Part shown: positions 1 to 10,131 of the stretch, one piece after another
Numbering within the stretch: the stretch's first letter is position 1
Layout of the letters: each line of letters opens with the position of its first letter
DNA from: Azospirillum brasilense
GTDB lineage: Bacteria; Pseudomonadota; Alphaproteobacteria; Azospirillales; Azospirillaceae
Direction: 5' to 3'
NCBI RefSeq assembly: GCF_005222205.1
Contig: NZ_CP032345.1
Coordinates: 437,001 to 501,000 of the forward strand
Length of the DNA: 64,000 bases
Program-made: the position numbers and the translations under genes
Notes under the pieces: generated by a model
Seen by the model: the letters and a program-made list of their open reading frames with translations, nothing else
Told to the model about the DNA's origin: nothing
The model's database searches: none

Positions 1-1188
1 CACCGGGCCATCCTGACCGACGCCAACCTGCGCGGCGCCGACTTCCGCGCCGGGTCGCTGATGAACGGAACCGACGACAAGCCGCGCAGCGATGGCGTCA
101 CCCGCCTGACCGAGGCGAAGATGGAGCGCTCCATCCTGGCCGGCGCGAACTTCACGGGCTGCGACCTCAGCGGCGCCGACCTGAACGACGCCGACCTGAC
201 GGGCGCCGACATGACCGCGGCCGTCCTGGTCGGCGCCGATTTCTGGGGCGCCACGCTGGACGGCGTGACCTTCGACGGCACCACCATCGACGAGGCGACG
301 CTCGACCGCAACTACCTGCCCGCCTCCCTTCCCCAGAACGCCATCGTCAGGCCGGCCTACAAGCCGATGCCGTCGGGCGCGTTCCTGGAGGCCGTCGCCG
401 AGCATGAGCGGTGGGTGAACAGCCACGGCGCGGAGGGCCGCCATCTCGATCTCGACCTCGTGTCGGTGATCGGGGCCGACCTGACCGGGCGCGTGCTCGC
501 CGCCGCCCGGCTGCGCCGCTGCCGTCTGATGGGGGTGCGGCTGCGCAAGGCCAGCCTGGAGATGGCCGACCTCTCCTACACCGAGATGATCGGGGCCGAC
601 CTGACGGAGGCCTGCCTGAACGGCACCAACCTCCGCCGCGCCGGGCTGTCCCGTGCCGTGCTGGCGCGCGCCGACGCCCGCCCCGCCCGTCTGTCCGGCG
701 ACCGTCCCTGGCCCGCCAACTTCGACGGCGCGAACCTGACCGGCGCCGACCTGCGCGACGCCCGGATGGAGGACGCGGTGCTGCGTTCCGCCAAGCTGGG
801 CGGGGCGAAGCTCGACGGCACGGGGATCACGGTGGCGGTGCATACCGCGCCGCCGCCGCCCCCGGCACCGGTGGAGCGGCGATCACAGAAACGCTACGCC
901 CAGCCCTGTCTGGTGATCCGGACCGAGCGCGGCGCCCATTCCTCCCGCAACTGGTCGATCGGCGGGGTGTGCCTCTACGCGCCGGACAATCTGTTCGAGG
1001 AGGGCGAGACGATCGAGGGCCGCCTGTCCATGGCCGGGCGGGAGGACGTCTTCGCCACCGCGCGGATGGTGGTGGTGCACAAGGGCGTCGGGAAGGGGCA
1101 GGTGTCCGTGCGCTTCCACCAGTACGGCGACGATCTCAAGCAGCTCCTGAAGACCGCCTTCCTGGAGCATCAGAAGCTGGAAGGGTGA
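1..1188 (+). CDS. Pentapeptide-repeat protein with C-terminal PilZ domain (5' end outside window)
   Basis: The open frame runs into the left edge: codons before the first Met (position 61) already read as pentapeptide repeats (DANLRGADF), so the gene starts upstream. At least 395 residues are visible. Two blocks of A(D/N)Lxx repeats (for example GADLNDADLTGADM) predict a right-handed beta-helix, separated by a non-repeat linker. The C-terminal ~100 residues form a PilZ domain with the c-di-GMP-binding signatures RxxxR (RRSQKR) and (D/N)xSxxG (NWSIGG). Family knowledge: PilZ domains bind c-di-GMP; pentapeptide helices act as protein-interaction scaffolds. The output partner is unknown. The gene ends in a strong palindrome facing the convergent ettA. 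Confidence 0.85.
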   Translation, partial: HRAILTDANLRGADFRAGSLMNGTDDKPRSDGVTRLTEAKMERSILAGANFTGCDLSGADLNDADLTGADMTAAVLVGADFWGATLDGVTFDGTTIDEATLDRNYLPASLPQNAIVRPAYKPMPSGAFLEAVAEHERWVNSHGAEGRHLDLDLVSVIGADLTGRVLAAARLRRCRLMGVRLRKASLEMADLSYTEMIGADLTEACLNGTNLRRAGLSRAVLARADARPARLSGDRPWPANFDGANLTGADLRDARMEDAVLRSAKLGGAKLDGTGITVAVHTAPPPPPAPVERRSQKRYAQPCLVIRTERGAHSSRNWSIGGVCLYAPDNLFEEGETIEGRLSMAGREDVFATARMVVVHKGVGKGQVSVRFHQYGDDLKQLLKTAFLEHQKLEG

Positions 1189-1195
1189 CCGGAAG

Positions 1196-1224
1196 CCCCC
1201 CTCTCCCGCGGCGGGAGAGGGGGG
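1196..1224. terminator. Perfect 14-bp inverted repeat between convergent genes
   Basis: The arm cccccctctcccgc at 1196-1209 is matched exactly by gcgggagagggggg at 1211-1224. It lies between the stops of the pentapeptide-PilZ gene and ettA, so it could end transcription from both sides, although neither side has a U-tract. It resembles the other GC-rich palindromes in this window. Confidence 0.5.
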
Positions 1225-1239
1225 TCGCCGGGGCCGCCG

Positions 1240-2916
<1,677 letters not shown>

Positions 2917-3039
2917 GCGCCGCTCCGACCCTTCTGCACAAAAAGGAAAAATCCAGGACGCCATCCGCGGCGCCACTTCGCTCGCTCAGGGTTTTAGCGC
3001 ATAAGGACGCGGCATGAAACGGCGAAGGAGGGAAGCCGG

Positions 3040-3507
3040 GTGGTCGAGATTTATGTGGATGCCGATGCCTGCCCGGTAAAGTCGGAAATTTACCGGGTGG
3101 CCGGGCGCAACGGAATCAAGGTGTGGATCGTCAGCAACGGCCCGCTCCGCCTGCCCAACGAATGCCTGTCGGAACTGGTCGTCGTCGGGTCGGAGTTCGA
3201 CGCCGCCGACAACTGGATCGCCGAGCACGCGACTGAGGCCGACATCGTGGTCACCGCCGACATCCAGCTGGCCGACCGCTGCGTCAAGAAGCGCGCCGTG
3301 GTGATCGGCCCGACCGGCCGCCCCTTCACCGACGACAGCATCGGCTCGGCCATCGCCACCCGCGCGCTGATGCAGGATCTGCGCGACATGGGCGTGGTCA
3401 GCGGCGGCAACAAGCCGATGAGCCAGCAAGACAAGTCGAAGTTCCTGCAGACGCTCGATCAGGCGGTGCAGGCGCTGAAGGCCGGGCGGCGCCCGAAATG
3501 GCGGTAA
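3040..3507 (+). CDS. YaiI/YqxD family (DUF188, UPF0178) protein
   Basis: 155-residue protein matching the conserved UPF0178 family: it opens with EIYVDADACPVK and carries VSNGPLRLP, the aspartate-rich VVTADIQLADRC and TGRPFTDDSIG motifs. The fold is PIN/NYN-like in family annotation, but no biochemical role is established, so function stays open. The start is a GTG at 3040, preceded by GGAGG at 3028-3032; the second residue begins the conserved block, leaving no room for a later start. It is divergent from ettA and convergent with the following leftward gene. Confidence 0.85.
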   Translation: MVEIYVDADACPVKSEIYRVAGRNGIKVWIVSNGPLRLPNECLSELVVVGSEFDAADNWIAEHATEADIVVTADIQLADRCVKKRAVVIGPTGRPFTDDSIGSAIATRALMQDLRDMGVVSGGNKPMSQQDKSKFLQTLDQAVQALKAGRRPKWR

Positions 3508-3526
3508 GGAGCCACTCCGGCAAGGG

Positions 3527-4858
3527 TCACTCCGGCAGCGCGCCGGCCTGACCGGCGGCGAACGCCCGCGCCTGCCCGTGCGTGGCGATCCCCCGCCGGT
3601 CAAGCTGCTTCAGCAGGACGGCCGCCAGTTCAGCCTCGACCAGCGCGGGGGCGAAGGGCCCCATGCGGCGATCGGTGGCGATGCCGAAGGCGGCGGCCAG
3701 CCGCTCCAGCGAGGCCCCTTCGAGCGCCGGATCAAGGGCCGCGGCCAGCCGGGCGAGGTCGAGCGTTGGCGGCGCCTCCGGTTCCGGCTGGCCGGCGTCG
3801 CGGCAGGCGCGGGCCAGCGTGGCGAGCGACGCCTCCACCCCCACGCCGACCACCGCGCAGCCGCGCAGGGCGTCGGCGATCACCGGCCAGGCCGCGGCGA
3901 AGGGGCGCGCGCCTTCCACCATCGCCGCGGTCACGCCGTGGACCGCGGTGCCCTCCGCCGGGATCGGCGCGCCGGGATCGATGAACAGCTCCAGCGACAG
4001 GCTGCGGAAGACGCGCGGCCCGACCATCCGCACCGTGCCCACCGCGACGACGGGCCCCTCCTCCGCCCGCCCGGTGACGGGTGCGGCGGCGGTGGCGGTG
4101 GCGACCCACAGGCTGACCATCGGCAGGGCCATCAGCGGGTCCTCGTCGCCGAGATGGACGGGACGGGCGTTGGGGCGCAGGAGCAGCCGCTCGCCGGACA
4201 GCAGCGGCGGCGCCTCCCCCGCCTTCGCCGGGAAGACCAGGGCGATCCCCGACTGGAGTCCCAGATCCTTGATCCGCACCGGCACCTCTCCTCCCTGGGC
4301 GCGGCGCAGCAGGGCGGAGACCATCTGGCCGTCCTCGCGCGCCCGCTCGATGGCCCGGAACAACTCGGGGCGCGACAGGTGATCGTAGATGTCGGCCCCC
4401 GCCTCCAGCCCCAGATGAGCCGAGGCCGCGGGGTTCAGCGTGTCGATCCGCCCGAAGTCGTCGAGCACCACCACCGGTTCCTCCAGCGCGGCGATCACGC
4501 CGGCCAGCCGCTCGCCCGGACGGTTCTCGCCGTGGCGGCCATGGCGCAGCGCCTCCGCCGCCGCCCGCGCTAGGTCGCCGGCCTCGTCCTCCTTGGCGTC
4601 GGCGGCGAGGGAAGCGGCGCTGCGCCCGCGCCACGCCGACAAGGTCTCGCGCAGCCGGCCCAGATCGCGGAAATGGCGGTTCAGCCGGGCGAAGGCCATC
4701 CACAGCGCCAGCACGCCGAGCCCGACCGCCCCCATGTCCAGCAGGGAACGCTCCGGGTCGGCGACGGCCAGCCGCCCGATCTCCACCCCCAGGAAGGCAA
4801 GCGCCAAGCCCGCCACCGCAAAGCCCAGCACCGCCGAACGCCACGCCCCGCCCCGCAT
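3527..4858 (-). CDS. Membrane-anchored PAS protein with degenerate DnaQ-type exonuclease domain
   Basis: 443 residues. Two hydrophobic N-terminal segments (about residues 6-22 and 35-55) precede a HAMP-like helical stretch, a PAS-like domain (about 110-180, EEPVVVLDDFGRIDTLNPAA) and a C-terminal domain recognisable as DEDDh exonuclease fold by VRMVGPRVFRSLSLELFIDPGAPIP and the VHGVTAAMV helix. The catalytic DxE position (FDTETTG in active relatives) reads LWVATATA, the AHNAAFD motif reads GVGVEASL and the terminal H/D helix is also altered, so the domain is probably a binding module, not a nuclease. Start chosen at the ATG at 4858 with GGAGG seven bases before it; a GTG lies six codons upstream. 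Confidence 0.7.
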   Translation of the reverse strand: MRGGAWRSAVLGFAVAGLALAFLGVEIGRLAVADPERSLLDMGAVGLGVLALWMAFARLNRHFRDLGRLRETLSAWRGRSAASLAADAKEDEAGDLARAAAEALRHGRHGENRPGERLAGVIAALEEPVVVLDDFGRIDTLNPAASAHLGLEAGADIYDHLSRPELFRAIERAREDGQMVSALLRRAQGGEVPVRIKDLGLQSGIALVFPAKAGEAPPLLSGERLLLRPNARPVHLGDEDPLMALPMVSLWVATATAAAPVTGRAEEGPVVAVGTVRMVGPRVFRSLSLELFIDPGAPIPAEGTAVHGVTAAMVEGARPFAAAWPVIADALRGCAVVGVGVEASLATLARACRDAGQPEPEAPPTLDLARLAAALDPALEGASLERLAAAFGIATDRRMGPFAPALVEAELAAVLLKQLDRRGIATHGQARAFAAGQAGALPE

Positions 4859-4956
4859 CGGGCCGCCTCCACACACCGTACGAATGGCGCGACTGTAACG
4901 CTCCCGGATGCCGGCGGAAAGGGAGCGGGCGGGTCAGCCCTCCCGCTCCTGCCCCG

Positions 4957-5640
4957 CTAATCCGCCGCGAAGCAGTAGAGCAGCCCCGCGCCGCCCGTGC
5001 TCTTCAAGGCATCCTGGCTGCATCCGCCCCGCGTCAGGTGGGAGCTGTTCCAGGATTTGGCCGGCGGGTCGTCGCCGAGCCCCATGCGGTCGTGATGGCC
5101 GACCATGGCGGCGCCCTCCGCCCCGCTGCGGGTCCAGTTGCCGCAGGTGCGGTCCTCCGCGCCGGCAAAGGCCGTGCCGTCGGGCTGGCTGCCGGTCAGG
5201 ATATCGTGGGTGTTGGGGGTATCGCCGCGGCCCTTGACCGTCTCGCCGGTTTCGGTGAGCCCGGTCTGCTTGGTCAGGCCATTGGTGGCGTGCAGATCCT
5301 CCACGCTGCGGGCGATCACCTGCCCCTTGGCGTTCTGCCAGGGGCCGGCGCCGATTCGGTCGCGGGCGTTCACCGCGGGCCGGCCGTCCGCCGCCTGGGT
5401 GGACAGATAGGCCTTCCAGTCGCGGCCCCCTGCCCCGACGGCCTGCGCCAATTGCCGGCAGTGGCGGTCCGCTCCCTCCAGGCCACCGAGATCGGCGCCT
5501 TTCCCCGGCCCGGCGCTGGTGATGAAAAAGCTCATGCCCGCGGAACCGGCGGATGTCTGCGCCGGTGCCGGGGATGCCGACAGCAGCACAGCCACCGAAA
5601 TCGCAGCGCCGACACCTGCCCCGAAGATGGTGCGGACCAT
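4957..5640 (-). CDS. Secreted endostatin/lectin-like protein
   Basis: 227 residues with a signal peptide (VRTIFGAGVGAAISVAVLL, cleavage near APAQT). The mature part resembles a bacterial family related to the collagen NC10/endostatin (C-type-lectin-like) fold: VNARDRIG, GPWQNAKG, GRGDTPNTHDILTGSQPDG, CGNWTRSG, VGHHDRMG and the C-terminal LLYCFAAD. Four cysteines (DRHC, RTC, GGC, LYC) could pair. Ligand and role are unknown; an extracytoplasmic location is the safe inference. The ATG at 5640 follows GGGAGGG, and an upstream in-frame extension of 62 residues is low-complexity and unsupported. It is divergent from the TadG-like gene across an AT-rich gap. Confidence 0.75.
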   Translation of the reverse strand: MVRTIFGAGVGAAISVAVLLSASPAPAQTSAGSAGMSFFITSAGPGKGADLGGLEGADRHCRQLAQAVGAGGRDWKAYLSTQAADGRPAVNARDRIGAGPWQNAKGQVIARSVEDLHATNGLTKQTGLTETGETVKGRGDTPNTHDILTGSQPDGTAFAGAEDRTCGNWTRSGAEGAAMVGHHDRMGLGDDPPAKSWNSSHLTRGGCSQDALKSTGGAGLLYCFAAD

Positions 5641-6040
5641 GGACGCCCTCCCCCTGCCTTGTTGTTCAGACGATGGTGGCTCCTGGACGCTGGGGCGGAC
5701 GGCTTTATTCCCGTATCCTTTCGGCGCATCACCCAGCCGCATGGCCGATCCTTCTTTTTTCCCCTTCCGGTGCAGCGCGAAATCCTTATCGTCCCTGGCG
5801 GCTCCCTCACGCTGGCGCAGCCACAAGATTTAATACGAATTTCGAACCATTTTATTCCCATAACGATAAAAAGGTTTACGCAACTCAAAATAATAATGAG
5901 AGAAACCGCGAACGAACACACGCTGTCGTTATCGCGCTTTTAAACATTCAAAGACTTATTCGAACGCTGTTAATCGCTCATTAAGGCAAATTCGGCAGAT
6001 TTGATCTTGCGTTCTCCTTCACATTTTTTTGGGTCCGGCG
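5641..6040. other. AT-rich divergent intergenic region
   Basis: Four hundred bases between the lectin-like gene and the TadG-like gene. The stretch 5820-6020 is strikingly AT-rich for this genome and contains no supported gene. It presumably holds promoters for both flanking genes. The only motif I can name is the CtrA-type site at 5970-5984. Confidence 0.6.
5970..5984. promoter_or_regulatory. CtrA-type binding site (TTAA-N7-TTAA)
   Basis: The sequence TTAAtcgctcaTTAA matches the full alphaproteobacterial CtrA consensus with exact 7-base spacing. It lies 56 bases before the ATG of the TadG-like gene, in the AT-rich divergent promoter region. CtrA control of Tad/Flp pilus genes is known in Caulobacter; control here is inference. 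Confidence 0.5.
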
Positions 6041-6487
6041 ATGGTGATGGTCTACCACCCTTACGCGCTCCAGCATCGGCAGGAACGGCGGTCCGGGCGC
6101 AGGCTTGCGCTGGCGTTGATCGTCGCCCTCGGCCTCCCCCTGGCGGTGGGCGCCGGCTACACCTTGGAGACGGTGCGCGGCTATGCGGTGCAGGCCCGTC
6201 TGGCGCAGGCGGTGGACGCGGCGGCCCTGGCCGGCGGGCGGGTGATGTTCGACGACCAGCGCGACGGCCACATCCGCACCTTCTTCGACAACGCCTTTTC
6301 CAAGAGCTTCCTGGGCGCCCACGCCGCGGCGCTGAGGATCGAGGACGATACGAACAGCGGCGTGCTGACGGTGCACGGCCGGGCAACCGTCAAGGCGCTG
6401 TTCACCCGCGTCCTCGGCGGCAGCGACCTGATCGTGGAGGCGCAGTCGGTCGTCCGCCGCAATGTCCGTGGCCGCAAGGGGTCTTAA
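6041..6487 (+). CDS. Short TadG/TadE-like protein (Flp pilus-associated N-terminal domain)
   Basis: 148 residues. A basic N-terminus (RQERRSGRR) precedes one membrane segment (LALALIVALGLPLAVGAGY), then VDAAALAGGRV, the hallmark of TadG-like Flp-pilus assembly proteins, and a small periplasmic domain. Full-length TadG proteins carry a VWA domain that is absent here, and no other tad genes are in the window, so this is an orphan of uncertain role; a transmembrane envelope protein is what can be said. Start set at the ATG at 6041 with a second Met two codons later; a TTG 12 bases upstream is also possible. A CtrA-type site lies 56 bases upstream. Confidence 0.65.
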   Translation: MVMVYHPYALQHRQERRSGRRLALALIVALGLPLAVGAGYTLETVRGYAVQARLAQAVDAAALAGGRVMFDDQRDGHIRTFFDNAFSKSFLGAHAAALRIEDDTNSGVLTVHGRATVKALFTRVLGGSDLIVEAQSVVRRNVRGRKGS

Positions 6488-6591
6488 ACCCTTCGAAGCG
6501 CGTCACCCGGCGCCGTCGGACGGACAGCCACCACGGCGCCATGACCCCTGACCGATTTTTTTAAGGCATCGGGAAGGTTTGCGCTGATACC

Positions 6592-7095
6592 ATGCGGGTC
6601 GAGGCTCAACCCCAACCCGCCCTGCCCCCCGTGTCCAGCATCCTGTCCCTATCATCGGCGTCGAACGCTCAACCCCTTTCCGGGATGAGCAAGATTCGAC
6701 AGATGCTGGCCAGCGAGGCCATCGCGGTGCAGCCGATCCGGCGTGTGCCGGGGGAGCAGGAACGCCGGCGGTCCGACGATGTCTCGGCGGCCGACGATGC
6801 GCTGAAAAGCGGACAGCGGACGGAACTGGGCGGAGCGGACGGCAACCGCGCCGGCCGTGCCGGTTCCTCCGCGACATTCGCGCTGGGCGACGCGGAGGCC
6901 GGTGACCGGCCGGTGACCGGCGCGTCGCCGCGCCTGAGCGCCATGCCCAACGCCGGCTTCATCGCGCAGAGCATCCATCAGGACGCCATGGGCAGCGGCC
7001 TGCACATCGAACCCTGGTCCGCCGCCATCACCGCCTACCGCAAGGCCGACGCCGCGGCCTATGCGGCCGGGACGTCGGCTGGGGTGTCCGTCTAG
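6592..7095 (+). CDS. Hypothetical protein, disordered with a conserved-looking C-terminus
   Basis: 167 residues I do not recognise. The first two thirds are low-complexity (Pro/Ser then Asp/Gly/Ala-rich), with no membrane segment or signal peptide. The last ~45 residues (AGFIAQSIHQDAMGSGLHIE, then a W, a Y and an AYRKAD motif) look like a short folded helix with conserved character. The start ATG at 6592 has only a poor ribosome site; an internal Met at 6685 (MSKIRQML) is an alternative. Codon use fits the neighbours and the frame is open over its full length, supporting a real gene. It is convergent with bfr. Confidence 0.55.
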   Translation: MRVEAQPQPALPPVSSILSLSSASNAQPLSGMSKIRQMLASEAIAVQPIRRVPGEQERRRSDDVSAADDALKSGQRTELGGADGNRAGRAGSSATFALGDAEAGDRPVTGASPRLSAMPNAGFIAQSIHQDAMGSGLHIEPWSAAITAYRKADAAAYAAGTSAGVSV

Positions 7096-7117
7096 GCGAC
7101 GGACAGCTCCCCATCGC

Positions 7118-7603
7118 TTAAGACGAGGAATCCTCGCCGTAGATCTGCTCCTGCTGGTAGGCGGTCAGGCCCACGCGCTGGATCAGGTCGAGCTGGGTCT
7201 CCAGCCAGTCGATGTGCTCCTCGGTGTCCTCCAGGATCTCCCGGAAGATTTCGCGGCTCTGATAGTCGCGCACCGCGTCGCAATCGGCGATGGCCTCCAA
7301 CAGGTTGCCGCGGTTGTGGCTTTCGATGCCGAGGTCGGCGGTGAACATCTCCGGCAGATCCTCGCCGATCTTCAGCTTGTGCAGGTCCTGAAGGTTGGGA
7401 AGACCTTCCAGGAACAGGATGCGCTCGATCAGCTTGTCGGCGTGCTTCATCTCGCCGATGGATTCCTCGTAGACCTTGCCCGCCAGCCGGTGCAGGCCCC
7501 AGTTCTTCAACATGCGGGCGTGCAGGAAATACTGGTTGATGGCCGTCAGCTCGTTCGTCAGAATCGTGTTGAGGTGCCGGATAACCTTCGGATCACCTTT
7601 CAT
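7118..7603 (-). CDS. bfr: Bacterioferritin
   Basis: 161 residues, colinear with E. coli Bfr (158), a 24-subunit iron-storage shell that oxidises Fe(II) and mineralises it in the cytoplasm. Visible ligands by E. coli numbering: Glu18, Glu51, His54, Glu94 and His130 of the diiron site, and Met52 for haem. Position 127, a Glu ligand in E. coli, is Thr here (EDTEEH). The ATG at 7603 follows GGAGGGGTAG. No bfd ferredoxin gene is adjacent. The N-terminal helix ([20 protein letters not shown]) leaves no doubt about the family. Confidence 0.95.
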   Translation of the reverse strand: MKGDPKVIRHLNTILTNELTAINQYFLHARMLKNWGLHRLAGKVYEESIGEMKHADKLIERILFLEGLPNLQDLHKLKIGEDLPEMFTADLGIESHNRGNLLEAIADCDAVRDYQSREIFREILEDTEEHIDWLETQLDLIQRVGLTAYQQEQIYGEDSSS

Positions 7604-7623
7604 CTACCCCTCCGTCTTGATCG

Positions 7624-7645
7624 GCCGCGCGGCATGGCGCGCGGC
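7624..7645. other. GC hairpin in bfr-malQ gap
   Basis: gccgcgcg at 7624-7631 pairs with cgcgcggc at 7638-7645. It lies between the malQ stop and the bfr start on the leftward strand. No U-tract follows on that strand, so termination is only possible, not shown. Confidence 0.3.
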
Positions 7646-7726
7646 GCGCTGTTCTTTTGCCCGACGACTGCCTCCAAGTGTAAGCCAATAGCGCAGGATC
7701 GCAATCGGCTTCCGGTTCGGCTGGCT

Positions 7727-9916
7727 TCAGGGCCGCTCGCCGCGCACCGCCTCGGCCAGCCGGCGCAGCCCTTCATCCTCGGCCATCGCCTCCACCGGCA
7801 CGCCCAGGCGGCGGCGCCAGTTGGGGTGCTGGTCAACGGTGCCCGGCAGGTTCGGCTGCTCCACCTCGCCCAGCGCGTCCTCGATCTGCACCATGGCGAT
7901 GCGGCCCGGGGAGCGGGACAGGTAGCGGTGCACCGCCTCCATCAGCTCGCGCGAGAAGGGCTGCGATCCCTCGTTGTTCGGATAGCGGGCCGGGCGAAGC
8001 CCTTCCCGCTCCAGCGCCTGGAGCATCCACCAGCGGTCAACGCCGCGGTCCCAGACATCCTTGTTCCGCGCCGCCTCGTCGGGATAGAGGTCGAGCCGGG
8101 CGCGCCAGTCGAGGTCGCGGTTGGTCCAGAAGCCCTTGAAGGTGGCGAGGTCGTGGGTGGTCACCGTGACCATGGCCCCGGCCGGATACTCCTGCGGCGC
8201 CTTGAAGCCGCCGTCGGCGCTGCGCTCGAAATACAGCACGCGGTAGCTGAGGATGCCCGCCCGCTCCAGCGCCGGGCGGAAGCCCTCCGGCACGGTGCCG
8301 AGATCCTCGCCGATGACGATGCAGCGATTGCGCCGGCTTTCCAGCGCGATGATCCGCAGCAGATCCTCGAACGGGTACTCGACATAGGCGCCGTCGCTGC
8401 CGTCCGCCGGAATCCAGAACAGGTGCTGCAGCGCCATCACGTGGTCGATGCGCAGCGCCCCGGCGTGGCGCATGTTGGCGCGCAGCATGGCGATGAAGCT
8501 GCCATAGGCTGATTCGCGCAGGCCCACCGGCGACAGCGGGGCGAGGCCCCAGTTCTGCCCCTTCATGTTGAACTGGTCCGGCGGCGCGCCGACATTGGCC
8601 CCCTGCACCAGGATGTCCGACTCCCCCCAGGCCGCCGCCCCGCCGGGATGCGCCGCCACGGCGAGGTCGCGGTAGAAGCCGATGGGCAGCCCGGCCCGGC
8701 GCCCGCGCTCCGCAGCCGTGCCCAGCTGGCGGTCGGCTTCCCATTGCAGATACTCGAAGAACTCCACCCGCTCGGCCTGCTCCGCGGCGAAGGCCTGGAC
8801 CTCCGGGCTGTCCGGGTGCTGGAAGGCCGGCGGCCAGCTCCGCCACATCCACTGGGAGGGGTCGCGGCGGTAGAAATGTTCGTGCAGCGCCTCGAACACG
8901 GCGTGGCGGCGCAGCGGCTCGCCCATCTCGCGCCGGAACGTCTCGAACGCCTCGCGCCGCGCGTCGCTCCCGCCGAGCGCGCGGAAAGTCGTGTGCAGCG
9001 CCTCCAGCACCGGCATCTTCAGGGCGGAGACGGCGGGATAGTCCACCAGCTCCGTCGCCCGCGCGGCGGCCAGCCGCTGCCGGAACTCCTCCGAGGCGAT
9101 GAGAGCCTGCGCCTGCGGCGTGGCCGCCAGCTCCGGCACCCTCTCCACGTCGATGTAAAGGATGTTGAGGAAGGTCCGGCTGCTCGGCGAATAAGGGCCG
9201 ATGTGGTTGGGGTCGGCCGGGAACAGCGCGTGCAGCGGATTGAGCCCGACCAGCCCGGCCCCGAGCCCCGCCGCCGTCTCGGCGAAGCGCCCGAGGTCGT
9301 CGAAGTCGCCGATGCCCCAGTCGTCGCCGCTCTTCAGCGCGTAGAGCTGGAGACCGATGCCCCAGGTGCGTCCGCCGGGGACCACGTCCTCCACGGTCAG
9401 GCAGCGCTGCGGGGCGACGATCAGCACCGTGCCGCCCTCCAGCGCGCCGCCCACGCCCTGGGGCCGGATCACCACCGACAGCCGGTGATAGCCGAGCGGC
9501 AGGGTCGGCGGCAGGCGGGTCGAGACCGTCCGCCGCTCGTAGGCCACGCCGTCGAGCACGCGCTGGTCGGCCAGCGGCAGGTTGCCGACGCGCAGCGACG
9601 CGCGGTGGGCGAGCCCGCCCTCCTCGGTCAGCGTCCAGGTCAGCTCGGCGTCCTCCAGCCCGGCCGGAACGGCCAGGGCGAGGCTGAGCGGCGCGCCCTC
9701 GTCGATCACCAGGACGGGGGGAAGCATGCGCCGCCACGCCCGGTCCTCCACCGCGTGCAGGCTCGCCGCCAACTCCTCGCCGCTGCCGGCGGGATAGCCC
9801 ATGGCGGCGGACAGCGCCCGCTTCGTCGCGTCGGAGGTCTCGCGCCGGTTGCCCCAGATGTCATGGTAGAAGGGCTCGATGCCAAGCCGTTCGGCAAGCC
9901 GGTCGAGATCGCTCAT
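7727..9916 (-). CDS. malQ: 4-alpha-glucanotransferase (amylomaltase, GH77)
   Basis: 729 residues, similar in length to E. coli MalQ (694). It transfers alpha-1,4-glucan segments between malto-oligosaccharides in the cytoplasm. GH77 motifs are present in order: GIGLQLYALKSGDDWGIGDF, LNPLHALFP with NHIGPYSPSSR, the nucleophile motif ALRIDHVMAL, the acid/base motif IGEDLGTVPEG and the third carboxylate in THDLATFKGFW. The N-terminal ~150 residues form the extra domain typical of proteobacterial MalQ. Start ATG at 9916. It is the distal member of the leftward glucan cluster, separated from glgX by a response regulator and a lipoprotein gene. Confidence 0.95.
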   Translation of the reverse strand: MSDLDRLAERLGIEPFYHDIWGNRRETSDATKRALSAAMGYPAGSGEELAASLHAVEDRAWRRMLPPVLVIDEGAPLSLALAVPAGLEDAELTWTLTEEGGLAHRASLRVGNLPLADQRVLDGVAYERRTVSTRLPPTLPLGYHRLSVVIRPQGVGGALEGGTVLIVAPQRCLTVEDVVPGGRTWGIGLQLYALKSGDDWGIGDFDDLGRFAETAAGLGAGLVGLNPLHALFPADPNHIGPYSPSSRTFLNILYIDVERVPELAATPQAQALIASEEFRQRLAAARATELVDYPAVSALKMPVLEALHTTFRALGGSDARREAFETFRREMGEPLRRHAVFEALHEHFYRRDPSQWMWRSWPPAFQHPDSPEVQAFAAEQAERVEFFEYLQWEADRQLGTAAERGRRAGLPIGFYRDLAVAAHPGGAAAWGESDILVQGANVGAPPDQFNMKGQNWGLAPLSPVGLRESAYGSFIAMLRANMRHAGALRIDHVMALQHLFWIPADGSDGAYVEYPFEDLLRIIALESRRNRCIVIGEDLGTVPEGFRPALERAGILSYRVLYFERSADGGFKAPQEYPAGAMVTVTTHDLATFKGFWTNRDLDWRARLDLYPDEAARNKDVWDRGVDRWWMLQALEREGLRPARYPNNEGSQPFSRELMEAVHRYLSRSPGRIAMVQIEDALGEVEQPNLPGTVDQHPNWRRRLGVPVEAMAEDEGLRRLAEAVRGERP

Positions 9917-10131
9917 TCAGGGGTCCCCGCGGTTATCGGTCGTGGCGTCTTGGTGGCGTCATTCTGGCCAAAACGGCCTGCGCGCGAGCATTGCGCGTCG
10001 GGCCGATTCCGTCCAGCCCCGAACATTCGAATTTCCATATTGACCGCAACGCTTTCGCGCGCGGCGACGGGGCAAGGGTGACAACGCGCCGCAACTCTGG
10101 ATGATCCGGGTTAGGCCTTGGAGCACGACTT

